64,000 nucleotides of DNA from assembly GCA_023387965.1 (NCBI GenBank), contig JAEWHE010000001.1, positions 1 to 64,000 of the forward strand, written 5' to 3'. Below are positions 35,466 through 44,300 of this stretch, one piece after another (the stretch's first letter is position 1; the number at the start of each line of letters is the position of its first letter). The position numbers were made by a program, and so were the translations under genes. This DNA comes from Bacteroidota bacterium. Lineage in GTDB: Bacteria; Bacteroidota; Bacteroidia; Flavobacteriales; Flavobacteriaceae. The notes under the pieces were generated by a model. The model saw only the letters and a program-made list of their open reading frames with translations, was not told the origin of the DNA and did not search any database.

Positions 35466-35500
35466 AAAACAGCTGCCAAACCGGCGGCTGTTTTAATTTT
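35466..35500 (+). terminator. Terminator-like hairpin before the RDD gene
   Basis: AAAACAGCTGCC and GGCGGCTGTTTT pair around AAACC, then AATTTT. It shares both arms with the nrdA terminator (32431-32466). Confidence 0.7.
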
Positions 35501-35512
35501 ATTAACTAAAAT

Positions 35513-36025
35513 ATGGAATATAGACAACGACAACCTTACTTGGTTGATGAAAAAGTCCTGGCTTCAAACGGAATCCGTTTTGCCAATTACATCATTGATT
35601 ATATTTTTCAAATCATACTTTTTGTAGGTTTGGCATTTGTGGTAGCTTTAATTGCAGCCTTTAACGGTAACGAGCAGTTTATTGATAAAATGGAAAATAT
35701 GAACCGCTTTCACGAATATTTTTTAGGAGCCATCATCGTATTGATTTATTACAATTTATTTGAAATCTTCTTCTCGGCAACCATTGGGAAATTTATTACT
35801 CAAACCATTGTAGTAAACGAATTTGGCGAAAAACCAAGCTATCAAGATATTATGCTTCGAACGGTTTGCCGATTAATTCCGTTTGAACAATTTTCATTTC
35901 TAGGAACGCCTGGAAAAGGTTGGCACGACAAGCTTTCGCGTACTTACGTGGTAGATAAAAATTTACTTCGTAAGCAAAAAGAAATTTTTTATTCGCTCGA
36001 AAAAATTGGTCAAAACGAAATTTAG
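35513..36025 (+). CDS. RDD family membrane protein
   Basis: A 170-residue protein with two strong hydrophobic helices (about 30-50 and 68-88) within the RDD domain: ASNGIRFANYIIDYIF (the Arg/Asp-containing first helix) and IGKFITQTIVVNEFGEKPSY, then RTVCRLIPFEQFSF and GWHDKLSRTYVV. RDD proteins are small inner-membrane proteins, some linked to sodium or compatible-solute transport, mostly uncharacterised. Probably first gene of an RDD/36040/dgt unit (14- and 26-base gaps). Confidence 0.88.
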   Translation: MEYRQRQPYLVDEKVLASNGIRFANYIIDYIFQIILFVGLAFVVALIAAFNGNEQFIDKMENMNRFHEYFLGAIIVLIYYNLFEIFFSATIGKFITQTIVVNEFGEKPSYQDIMLRTVCRLIPFEQFSFLGTPGKGWHDKLSRTYVVDKNLLRKQKEIFYSLEKIGQNEI

Positions 36026-36039
36026 AATACAAAAACATC

Positions 36040-36264
36040 ATGTCTAAACATAAAGGGATATTTAAAGGAAAGATTCAGCAGGACGAATTCGGTAATTATT
36101 TTTGTGGCGAATTTCTCCTTGATTACAAATACGTACAACAGAATAAATTTGCTGTTGACGATGAAATTCTCATCAAAACTGTCGTTACCAACCCAAGCGA
36201 TGCAAGTGCGGGATGGTATCCGAAAAAATCGTCCAACTTTTCTTTAGTTAAAGACGAGGAATAA
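36040..36264 (+). CDS. Small conserved hypothetical protein
   Basis: A 74-residue protein without signal or membrane segment: MSKHKGIFKGKIQQDEFGNY, then CGEFLLDYKYVQQNKFAVDD and NPSDASAGWYPKKSSNF. It is probably a small beta-rich domain; I know no function. The close spacing to RDD and dgt indicates one operon. Confidence 0.7.
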   Translation: MSKHKGIFKGKIQQDEFGNYFCGEFLLDYKYVQQNKFAVDDEILIKTVVTNPSDASAGWYPKKSSNFSLVKDEE

Positions 36265-36290
36265 TTCAAAAATCTTAAATCCTAAATTAA

Positions 36291-37637
36291 ATGACCTGGG
36301 AACAACTACTTTCTCTTAAAAAACAAGGTGACAAAAATAAACGCCTCCGAAAAGAACAAGACGATACCCGTTTGGGTTTTGAGGTAGATTATGACCGAAT
36401 CATTTTTTCGGCGCCATTTCGCAGTTTGCAAGATAAAACCCAAGTCATTCCGCTTTCTAAAACCGATTTCGTGCATACAAGATTAACGCATAGTTTGGAA
36501 GTTTCGGTTGTGGGACGTTCGATTGGTCGTTTAGTAGGAAAAAAAATTATTGAAAAATATCCGCATTTGCAAGAAATTCACGGCTATCAACCCAATGATT
36601 TCGGGGCAATTGTAGCTGCGGCTGCTTTGGCTCACGACATCGGAAATCCGCCTTTTGGACATTCTGGAGAAAAAGCCATTGGCGAATACTTTAAAAACGG
36701 AAACGGGAAAATTTTTCAATCGAAAATGACCGAAAAAGAATGGCAAGATTTAATTGATTTTGAAGGAAATGCTAATGGATTTTCATTGCTTTCAGCGTCA
36801 CGTCCTGGAATTGACGGCGGTTTGCGATTGTCTTACGCCACGTTAGGTGCTTTTATGAAATACCCAAAAGAGTCGCTTCCTAAAAAACCTACGCAAAACA
36901 TCGCCGATAAAAAATATGGTTTTTTCCAAATTGACAAAGAATTTTTTACCGAAGTTGCCCAAGATTTGGGTTTGATTTCAAATAAATCCGGAAACGATAT
37001 TGGCTTCGAGCGCCATCCATTAGCGTATTTGGTTGAAGCCGCTGATGATATTTGCTATACCATTATTGATTTTGAAGACGGGATCAACCTTGGTTTAGTT
37101 TCCGAAGATTTTGCGTTGGAATACCTCATTAATTTAGTTCGAGACAATATAGATACGCCGAAATTCAATGCTTTGGTAACCAAAGAAGATCGAATTAGTT
37201 ACCTCAGGGCTTTGGCAATTGGCAGTTTGATTAATGATGTTGTGAAAATTTTTGTAGAAAATGAATCTTTAATTTTGCAAGGGAAATTTCCGTTTGCGTT
37301 AACCGAAAAAAGCAAATACGTAGCGCAAATGAACGATATCATTGCGTTAAGCGTGAAAAATATTTACCAAAGTAGGGAAGTGGTCGAAAAAGAAATTGTA
37401 GGTTACCAAATTATTCAAACTTTATTGGACAAATTTATTACAGCGTTTGAAAATTCGGCGAATGGAAATCTGTCTAATTATGACAAGCTGATTATCAAAT
37501 TGTTACCGGAAAAATTTATCGTTGAAAAAAAATCAACCTACGAAAGATTGCTTCACATTTGTCATTTCGTATCGTTGCTAACTGACGGAAACGCTTTAGA
37601 ACTTTTCAATACCATTAACGGTAAGAAAAAACTCTAA
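36291..37637 (+). CDS. dgt: Deoxyguanosinetriphosphate triphosphohydrolase (dGTPase)
   Basis: A 448-residue HD-domain enzyme. FSAPFRSLQDKTQVIPLSKT and VHTRLTHSLEVSVVGRSIG open the fold (first His of the metal site); AAALAHDIGNPPFGHSGE carries the HD motif; YLVEAADDICYTIIDFEDG supplies the last Asp. It hydrolyses dGTP to deoxyguanosine and triphosphate, helping balance dNTP pools, with ribonucleotide reductase 4 kb upstream. Its stop overlaps the stop of the convergent DUF3078 gene by four bases. Confidence 0.94.
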   Translation: MTWEQLLSLKKQGDKNKRLRKEQDDTRLGFEVDYDRIIFSAPFRSLQDKTQVIPLSKTDFVHTRLTHSLEVSVVGRSIGRLVGKKIIEKYPHLQEIHGYQPNDFGAIVAAAALAHDIGNPPFGHSGEKAIGEYFKNGNGKIFQSKMTEKEWQDLIDFEGNANGFSLLSASRPGIDGGLRLSYATLGAFMKYPKESLPKKPTQNIADKKYGFFQIDKEFFTEVAQDLGLISNKSGNDIGFERHPLAYLVEAADDICYTIIDFEDGINLGLVSEDFALEYLINLVRDNIDTPKFNALVTKEDRISYLRALAIGSLINDVVKIFVENESLILQGKFPFALTEKSKYVAQMNDIIALSVKNIYQSREVVEKEIVGYQIIQTLLDKFITAFENSANGNLSNYDKLIIKLLPEKFIVEKKSTYERLLHICHFVSLLTDGNALELFNTINGKKKL

Positions 37638-38605
37638 AAACTGTATATCAATCCAATTCCTAACGCTTGCTTAAACTGAATTTTTGGTCCAACCGTCACT
37701 TGTTCGCCATTAATTTCTTCTTTAGCTTTAATGTCGTGGTCGTAAATTAAATGCGTGTTAATATTCGCCCGAACGTATTTGTTAACTACAAAATCAAGCT
37801 GCATTTGCCAGTCAATATCAATATTTCCGAAGTTGTTGAGGTAATCCGTATAAAGTTGTAATTTATTTTCCAGATTAATATTCTTTATGATTTCAGATTT
37901 GTGAGCAGCCGTGACCAAAATACCTACTTCAGTTCTCATTTTTTTTCCCGGAATAATCACTTCGCCCGTAATAGGATCAAGTATCGCTCGGGTTACCCCA
38001 AAAGCACCTTGATTCGCTAATCTTTGGCTTAAAACCATTGTGTTTTTTAAGGTCAATGGCGAAAGATACAAGTTGAAATTAATCGGTTTATTGTTGTATT
38101 CCGCTCCAAAACCAAAAAAAGTATAAGCTGGTGCTAAAGGTCGGGAAATGGCAATTTCTGTATTTGGATAAGAATAACCGTTGGTAAATTGCGTACTAAA
38201 CGTAAATTTTGCCGAATGAAACCAGTTTGAAGTCGTGTCTTTTCGGTAACCAAAAGTTGAGTTAAATTGAAAAGCGTCGTCGGTTTTTCTCAATTCCACA
38301 CCATCTTGTTTGCTAACTCCGTAACGAATAATCATTTCGTTGTTCCAGCGAACGTTTCCATTTTCATATTTCCGGATAAAATTTCCTTTCAGTAAACCCG
38401 AAATCGAACTGTTTCCTCCGGCAGCCCAGTTTACAAAGGCAATTTCGCTTAAATCAAAACCCAAAACATTTTTGCGTTCCCAATGCGAAACTTCTTTTGG
38501 CGGTTTAATCGTGTCAACACTTTTGGCAACAATAGTATCGCCTGTTTGGGCTTTTGTAGTAACAAATGAAAAAAATAACCCTAAAGTTATTAGAAATGAC
38601 CTCAT
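37634..38605 (-). CDS. DUF3078 outer-membrane-type protein
   Basis: A 323-residue exported protein (signal peptide ending near TTKAQ). WERKNVLGFDLSEIAFVNW and AAGGNSSISGLLKGNF are the DUF3078 signature; the remainder is alternating strands ending in IGLIYSF, as in a beta-barrel. Function unknown; the family is confined to Bacteroidota as far as I recall. It is convergent with dgt (4-base overlap of the stops) and lies downstream of dxs on the same strand with a 40-base gap. Confidence 0.88.
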   Translation of the reverse strand: MRSFLITLGLFFSFVTTKAQTGDTIVAKSVDTIKPPKEVSHWERKNVLGFDLSEIAFVNWAAGGNSSISGLLKGNFIRKYENGNVRWNNEMIIRYGVSKQDGVELRKTDDAFQFNSTFGYRKDTTSNWFHSAKFTFSTQFTNGYSYPNTEIAISRPLAPAYTFFGFGAEYNNKPINFNLYLSPLTLKNTMVLSQRLANQGAFGVTRAILDPITGEVIIPGKKMRTEVGILVTAAHKSEIIKNINLENKLQLYTDYLNNFGNIDIDWQMQLDFVVNKYVRANINTHLIYDHDIKAKEEINGEQVTVGPKIQFKQALGIGLIYSF

Positions 38606-38645
38606 GGTGGTAGTTAAGTTTTTTAAAATGCAAAAATGCTTAATT

Positions 38646-40415
38646 TTAAATATTATTGAAAATATTTGTCAAGCTTTTTATATCAATTTTACAAATTTGC
38701 TGCAATTCTTCCACAGTTCCGTGCTCGATAAATTCATCCGGAATTCCGAGCGTTTTAATCGGGATTTGATAACCGTGTTGTGCGGCAAACTCTATAATAG
38801 AACTCCCAAAGCCGCCTTTTATTGTGCCATCTTCCAGCGTAATTATTTTTTTATATTTCGAAAAAATCTCATGCAGACACTTTTCGTCAAGTGGTTTTAC
38901 AAAAGGAAAATCGTAATGAGAAAAATCGTGGGGATTTTTTGTGTCAACTAACGCCGGAATCACGTTATTGCCGATATATCCGTTAGAAAGTATGGCAGTT
39001 TGGGTTCCATTTTTTAACAATTTGGCTTTGCCAATTTCTATTTTTTGAAAATCTTTTTTCCAATTTACCACTACGCCACGACCGCGAGGATAACGAATGG
39101 CAATAGGATTTGGCAACCCTAATTGTGCGGTAAACAAAATATTTCGCAGCGCAATTTCGTTCATTGGCGAAAAAATAATCATGTTTGGGATGCATCGCAA
39201 ATAAGCCAAATCAAAAACGCCATGATGAGTTGCACCATCTTCGCCAACCAAACCTGCGCGATCCAAACAAAAAATCACGGGAAGATTTTGCAACGCTACA
39301 TCGTGAATCACTTGATCATAAGCCCGTTGCAAAAAAGTAGAATAAATATTGCAAAAAACCGTCATGCCTTGCGTAGCCATTCCAGCGGCAAGCGTTACGG
39401 CATGTTGCTCGGCAATTCCCACATCAAACGCGCGATTTGGAAAAGCTTCCATCATAAATTTCATAGAACTTCCCGAAGGCATTGCTGGCGTGATACCCAC
39501 AATTTTTTGGTTTTTTTCGGCCAATTCTAAAAGGGTCAAGCCAAAAACATCTTGAAATTTCGGAGGAAGATTTTCATCCGACTTAAAAATAATTTCGCCA
39601 GTTAATTTGTCGAATTTTCCCGGAGCGTGATATTTTACTTGGTCTTTTTCGGCTTGCTCCAAACCTTTTCCTTTGGTGGTAATGATGTGCAAAAACTTCG
39701 GACCTTTTTTTTCTTTCAGTCTTTTCAGTTCTTTGATAATGGCAAAAATATCATGTCCGTCAATTGGTCCCGAATAGTCAAAATTCAACGATTTGATCAT
39801 ATTGTTTTGCCGCGGATTTTTCCCTTCTTTCACCGAAGTCAAATAATTTTTCAAAGCGCCAACACTCGGGTCAATCCCAATAGCATTGTCGTTTAAAATT
39901 ACAAGCAAATTGGCATCGGTAACTCCGGCGTGATTCAAACCTTCAAACGCCATACCCGAAGCAATTGAAGCATCGCCTACAACCGCAATATGATTTTTGT
40001 CAAAATTTCCTTGCAAATTAGAGGCAATTGCCATTCCTAAAGCGGCGGAAATTGCGGTAGAAGAATGTCCTACGCCAAAAGCATCGTATTCACTTTCAGC
40101 ACGTTTTGGAAAACCCGAAATACCATGAAGCTGTCTATTGGTGTCAAAAATATTTTTTCTGCCGGTTAAAATTTTATGTCCGTAAGCCTGATGACCCACG
40201 TCCCAAACCAGCAAATCTTCGGGTGTGTTAAACACGTAATGCAAAGCAATCGTGAGTTCAACAACTCCCAAACTTGCTCCTAAATGTCCTTCTTTTACCG
40301 AAACCACATCAATAATAAAATCACGTAATTCTCGGGCAAGTTGCGGCAATTGTTGTTCCGAAACTTGTCGAAGTTCTGCTGGAGAATTAATATTTTGAAG
40401 CAAATTTGTCGCCAT
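38646..40415 (-). CDS. dxs: 1-deoxy-D-xylulose-5-phosphate synthase
   Basis: A 589-residue thiamine-diphosphate enzyme. HLGASLGVVELTIALHYVF and WDVGHQAYGHKILTGRK form the N-terminal ThDP region, GDASIASGMAFEGLNHAG with NDNAIGID the Mg/ThDP-binding motif, and GIAEQHAVTLAAGMATQG, DRAGLVGEDGATHHGVFD the transketolase central and C-terminal parts. It condenses pyruvate and glyceraldehyde-3-phosphate, the first step of the MEP isoprenoid pathway. It is somewhat shorter than E. coli Dxs (620), as is usual in this phylum. Its promoter implies a leaderless or near-leaderless mRNA. Confidence 0.96.
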   Translation of the reverse strand: MATNLLQNINSPAELRQVSEQQLPQLARELRDFIIDVVSVKEGHLGASLGVVELTIALHYVFNTPEDLLVWDVGHQAYGHKILTGRKNIFDTNRQLHGISGFPKRAESEYDAFGVGHSSTAISAALGMAIASNLQGNFDKNHIAVVGDASIASGMAFEGLNHAGVTDANLLVILNDNAIGIDPSVGALKNYLTSVKEGKNPRQNNMIKSLNFDYSGPIDGHDIFAIIKELKRLKEKKGPKFLHIITTKGKGLEQAEKDQVKYHAPGKFDKLTGEIIFKSDENLPPKFQDVFGLTLLELAEKNQKIVGITPAMPSGSSMKFMMEAFPNRAFDVGIAEQHAVTLAAGMATQGMTVFCNIYSTFLQRAYDQVIHDVALQNLPVIFCLDRAGLVGEDGATHHGVFDLAYLRCIPNMIIFSPMNEIALRNILFTAQLGLPNPIAIRYPRGRGVVVNWKKDFQKIEIGKAKLLKNGTQTAILSNGYIGNNVIPALVDTKNPHDFSHYDFPFVKPLDEKCLHEIFSKYKKIITLEDGTIKGGFGSSIIEFAAQHGYQIPIKTLGIPDEFIEHGTVEELQQICKIDIKSLTNIFNNI

Positions 40416-40419
40416 GCCA

Positions 40420-40427
40420 CAAAGATA
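40420..40427 (-). promoter_or_regulatory. -7 box giving an apparently leaderless dxs transcript
   Basis: On the minus strand TATCTTTG is followed by TGGC and ATG 40415. The four-base gap is identical to that before the DUF3109 gene, placing the predicted +1 at the start codon. Confidence 0.6.
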
Positions 40428-40501
40428 CTATTTGAAATTGTATTTTTACGTCCGATATTAACGATTTCAGAAAAACCAAATTCTTGAATTCGTGGCAAAA
40501 A

Positions 40502-40942
40502 ATGGATATTTTCACTGACGAATTTTTTATGAAAAAAGCCTTGCATGAAGCGGAAGCTGCTTATGCAAAAGGAGAAATTCCGGTTGGAGCTGTAATTGTT
40601 GCCGGAAACCAAATTATTGCCAAAAGCCACAACCTTACCGAAATACTGAACGATGTGACCGCTCATGCAGAAATGCAAAGCATTACGGCAGCCGCGAATT
40701 TTTTAGGTGGAAAATATTTAAAAAATTGTACGCTTTACGTTACCCTAGAACCTTGCCAAATGTGTGCCGGAGCTTTGTATTGGAGTCAGATTTCTAAAAT
40801 TGTTTTTGGCGCAAGTGACGAAAACCGCGGTTACAGAGTTTTAGGAACTCAATTGCATCCCAAGACCGAGGTTGTTCACGGAATTTTAGAGCAAGAATGT
40901 GGGGATTTGGTAAGAAAATTTTTTGCGGAGCGGAGGAGGTGA
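40502..40942 (+). CDS. tadA: tRNA adenosine(34) deaminase
   Basis: A 146-residue deaminase. AEAAYAKGEIPVGAVIV opens the fold, AHAEMQSI provides the zinc His and catalytic Glu, and LEPCQMCAGAL provides the two zinc Cys; GASDENRGYR and FFAERRR follow as in TadA. It converts A34 to inosine in tRNA-Arg(ACG). I chose ATG 40502 (MDIFTDEFFMKKAL) over the frame's first codon at 40484. It is divergent from dxs across 86 bases. Confidence 0.93.
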   Translation: MDIFTDEFFMKKALHEAEAAYAKGEIPVGAVIVAGNQIIAKSHNLTEILNDVTAHAEMQSITAAANFLGGKYLKNCTLYVTLEPCQMCAGALYWSQISKIVFGASDENRGYRVLGTQLHPKTEVVHGILEQECGDLVRKFFAERRR

Positions 40943-41359
40943 GGTTGGTTTCTATTTCTCAAGCAAATTTAAAAGCGTAACGACACCCGAAATTTAATTT
41001 TGTAATATATTTTATTACTATTTTAGGAAGGGACAATCCCCTACTCAAAGCCATAGCTTCCTTATAGATACTTTATGTTTAAGCCCACTTTGTTAAATTT
41101 GTTAACATTTGTGGTTTTTCTAAATTAAAAGATTAAGGAACGTACACAAGTTGCCACAGAACATGCCTTAGTAAAAAGTGATTTATGTGTATGCTGTAGA
41201 TTTCAAAAAAACCTTCTCATTAATTTTATTCAAAAAAATATTTTCCAAAAACTTGAAAAAATAATCCTACATTTATTATAATATTTTTTGCCACATTGTA
41301 GTTATGCAAAAAATACCGGTTTTCTAAAAAATATCTGTTGATCAAATACTTCCAAAAAC
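40943..41359. other. 417-bp intergenic region, mostly featureless
   Basis: There is no coding sequence or strong promoter box. The only structures I see are an AGGAAG (41025) / CTTCCT (41057) inverted repeat with GGGA/TCCC inside it, and tandem TTTGTTAA units near 41090. It probably holds the A2M gene promoter, which I could not place. Confidence 0.5.
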
Positions 41360-44300
41360 ATGAAAACGCTTCAACTATTTGCACTTGTTACTGTATTTTT
41401 TATCCTAAATTCTTGTAAAAAATCTCCATCCGACTTCGATTCGGATTTTGTGCTCTTTAAAGATTACGTTACTAGTTTTTCTTCTGGAACGATTTCGGCA
41501 AATGCTGACATCCAAGTGGGTTTGGCATTTTCTAAAAACGAATGGAAACCGAACGAAGAATTAGACAACGATATCTTTGATATTTCGCCAAGTGTTGACG
41601 GTAAAGTCGTGCTTTTGCCCAACAACGTAATCGCATTTCAACCGAACAAAAAATTAAAGCAAAACCAGCAGTACCAAGTCACGCTTCACTTGGATAAATT
41701 AATCGAGATTCCTAACAAAGAACTCCGTGAATTTAATTTTACAGTAAAAACCATTGCACAAGATTTTGTGGTAGAAACCGTTGATTTGCAGTCTTACAAC
41801 AAAGATTCGCAGTTTTTAAATGTGTTGCTCAAAACCGCGGACAACATGGATTTAGAAACGGCAAAAAAAATAATTTCGGCAGAACAAAACGGGAATAAAT
41901 TGCCTATAAAATTTAACGAAAGTCAAAAAGAAACCGCCGAATTTAACGTGGTAATCGATAAAATTCAGCGTGGCGATGACGATGGTTCTATCACCATAAA
42001 ATGGGATGGCGACGATGCGGATATCGACAAAAAAGGCGAGATGGAATTTGCCATTCCCGGCAAAAATAATTTTAAAATTATTGGCGTTCGTGTGGCTGAT
42101 GCCGCTAACCAATCGTTGCACATCAATTTTTCTGATCCGCTCAAAAAAGACCAGGATTTTAGCGGTCTCGTCGCTTTAGAAACGGCTAATAATTTGCGTT
42201 TTGGTGTTGATGGAAATGTTTTGAAAGTTTTTTCGGATATTGCTTTAGACGGAAATTTACTGCTCGAAGTTTTTCAAGGAATTGAAAATACTGACGGTTA
42301 CAAAATGAAGAAAGGTTATGCAGCAAAAGTAAATTTTGAACAAATAAAACCCGAAGTTCGTTTTGTTAAAAGCGGAACCATTTTGCCAAGTTCAAGCAAT
42401 TTGAAAATTAATTTCGAAGCCGCAAGTTTGAAAAAAGTGGACGTAAAAGTTTTTAGAATTTTCGAAAATAACGTGCTACAATTTTTGCAAGACAACCAAT
42501 TGAACGGTAATTATGATTTAAGAAAAGTGGCGCTTCCAATCGCCAAAAAAACGCTCGATCTTACCACAAACAAGATGGGGAATTATAAGAAATGGAACAC
42601 TTTTGCCATCGATCTTTCTACCTTGATTACACCGGAACCTGGCGCGATTTATCGGGTGGAATTAACCATCAAACCCTCGTATTCGCTTTACGGTTGCACG
42701 ACGCCTTTGGCAGAAGAAACCAATGAAAACGAAGATGAAGAAACCGAAGATTTCTCGGAATATGACGGTTATGATTACGATTATTATGATTATGATTACG
42801 ATTGGAACCAACGCGATAATCCGTGTGACAAATCTTTTTATTCCAATAAAAAAGTAGCCACAAATGTCTTGGCTTCCGACCTTGGAGTGATTGCAAAACG
42901 TGGCGAAAACAATACTTATTTTTTCGCAGTAACCGACATCGTTTCTGCCGAAGCCGTTTCGGGAGCTACCGTGGATTTGTATAATTTTCAAAAACAAAAA
43001 TTAGCCACATCGGAAACTGACGGCGATGGAACCGCAAGTTTTTCTTTAGACAAAAAGGCGTTTTTTGCCATTGTAAAAAAGGATAAAAACACTACTTATT
43101 TAAAGTTAGATGAAGGTTATTCGCAATCGGTTAGTAATTTTAATGTTGATGGCGAAGTCTTGCAAAAGGGTCTCAAAGGCTTTATTTACGGAGAAAGAGG
43201 CGTTTGGCGTCCGGGAGATACTTTGTATTTATCGTTTTTATTGAATGATAAATCGAGCCGTTTGCCCAATACACATCCGGTAAAATTAAAATTATCTGAC
43301 CCTAACGGAAAAGTCGTGTATCAAAAAGTGCAAAAATATTCTGCGCTAAATCATTACCGTTTTGCTTTCAAAACCCAGCCTAATTCGCCAACCGGAAATT
43401 ATGAAGCGGTGGTTTCGGTTGGAGGTGCGCGTTTTTATAAGTCGATTAAAATTGAAACCATTAAACCTAATCGTTTAAAAATTAAAAATGGTTTTGAAGG
43501 AAAAATGTTTTTTTCTGCCAAAAATAATACAGCAAATGTCGATGTGGCTTGGCTTCATGGCGCCATTGCAAAAGACTTGAAACTCGAAATGCAGGCCAAA
43601 TTTTCGCAGCAGAAAACAGAATTTTCTAAGTTTCCAAAATTTACTTTCGACGATCCTTCCCGTAAATTCTCAACAGAAGAGATTAATATTTTTTCAGGAA
43701 AAATTGATGAAAATGGTCGGGCGAATGTTTCAATTCAGCCAAGATTACAATCACAAGCTCCGGGAATGTTGAAGGCTGCTTTTGTGACCAAAGTTTATGA
43801 AAATGGAGGCGATGTCAGTACCGATGTCGTGACCGCAAGTTTTTCGCCATTTCAAACTTACGTCGGCATAAAATCGCCTGAACCGAACAAATACGGAATG
43901 CTCGAAACCGGCAAAAAAAATACTTTTGAAGTAGTAACAGTGAACCAAAGCGGCGTTCCAAAAGTCACTAAAAATTTAGACGTTCGCGTTTATAAAGTAG
44001 ATTGGCGATGGTGGTGGGACGCTTCTGATGATTTGTCCAATTATAGTGCAACTTCTTCAAAAACAGCTTTTTATTCTCAAACGATAAGTACGGATAATTC
44101 AGGAAAAGCAAAATTTTCTTTTGCGACTGACGAAGATGAATGGGGAAGATATTTAGTTCAGGTATTTGACCCCGAAGGCGGACATTCAACCGGAACCACG
44201 GTGGTAATCGATTGGCCAAGTTGGTCAGGAAAAACCCGCAATGCTGAAGGAGATGAAGCCAAAATGCTTGTATTTTCTACTGATAAAGAAAAATATAATG

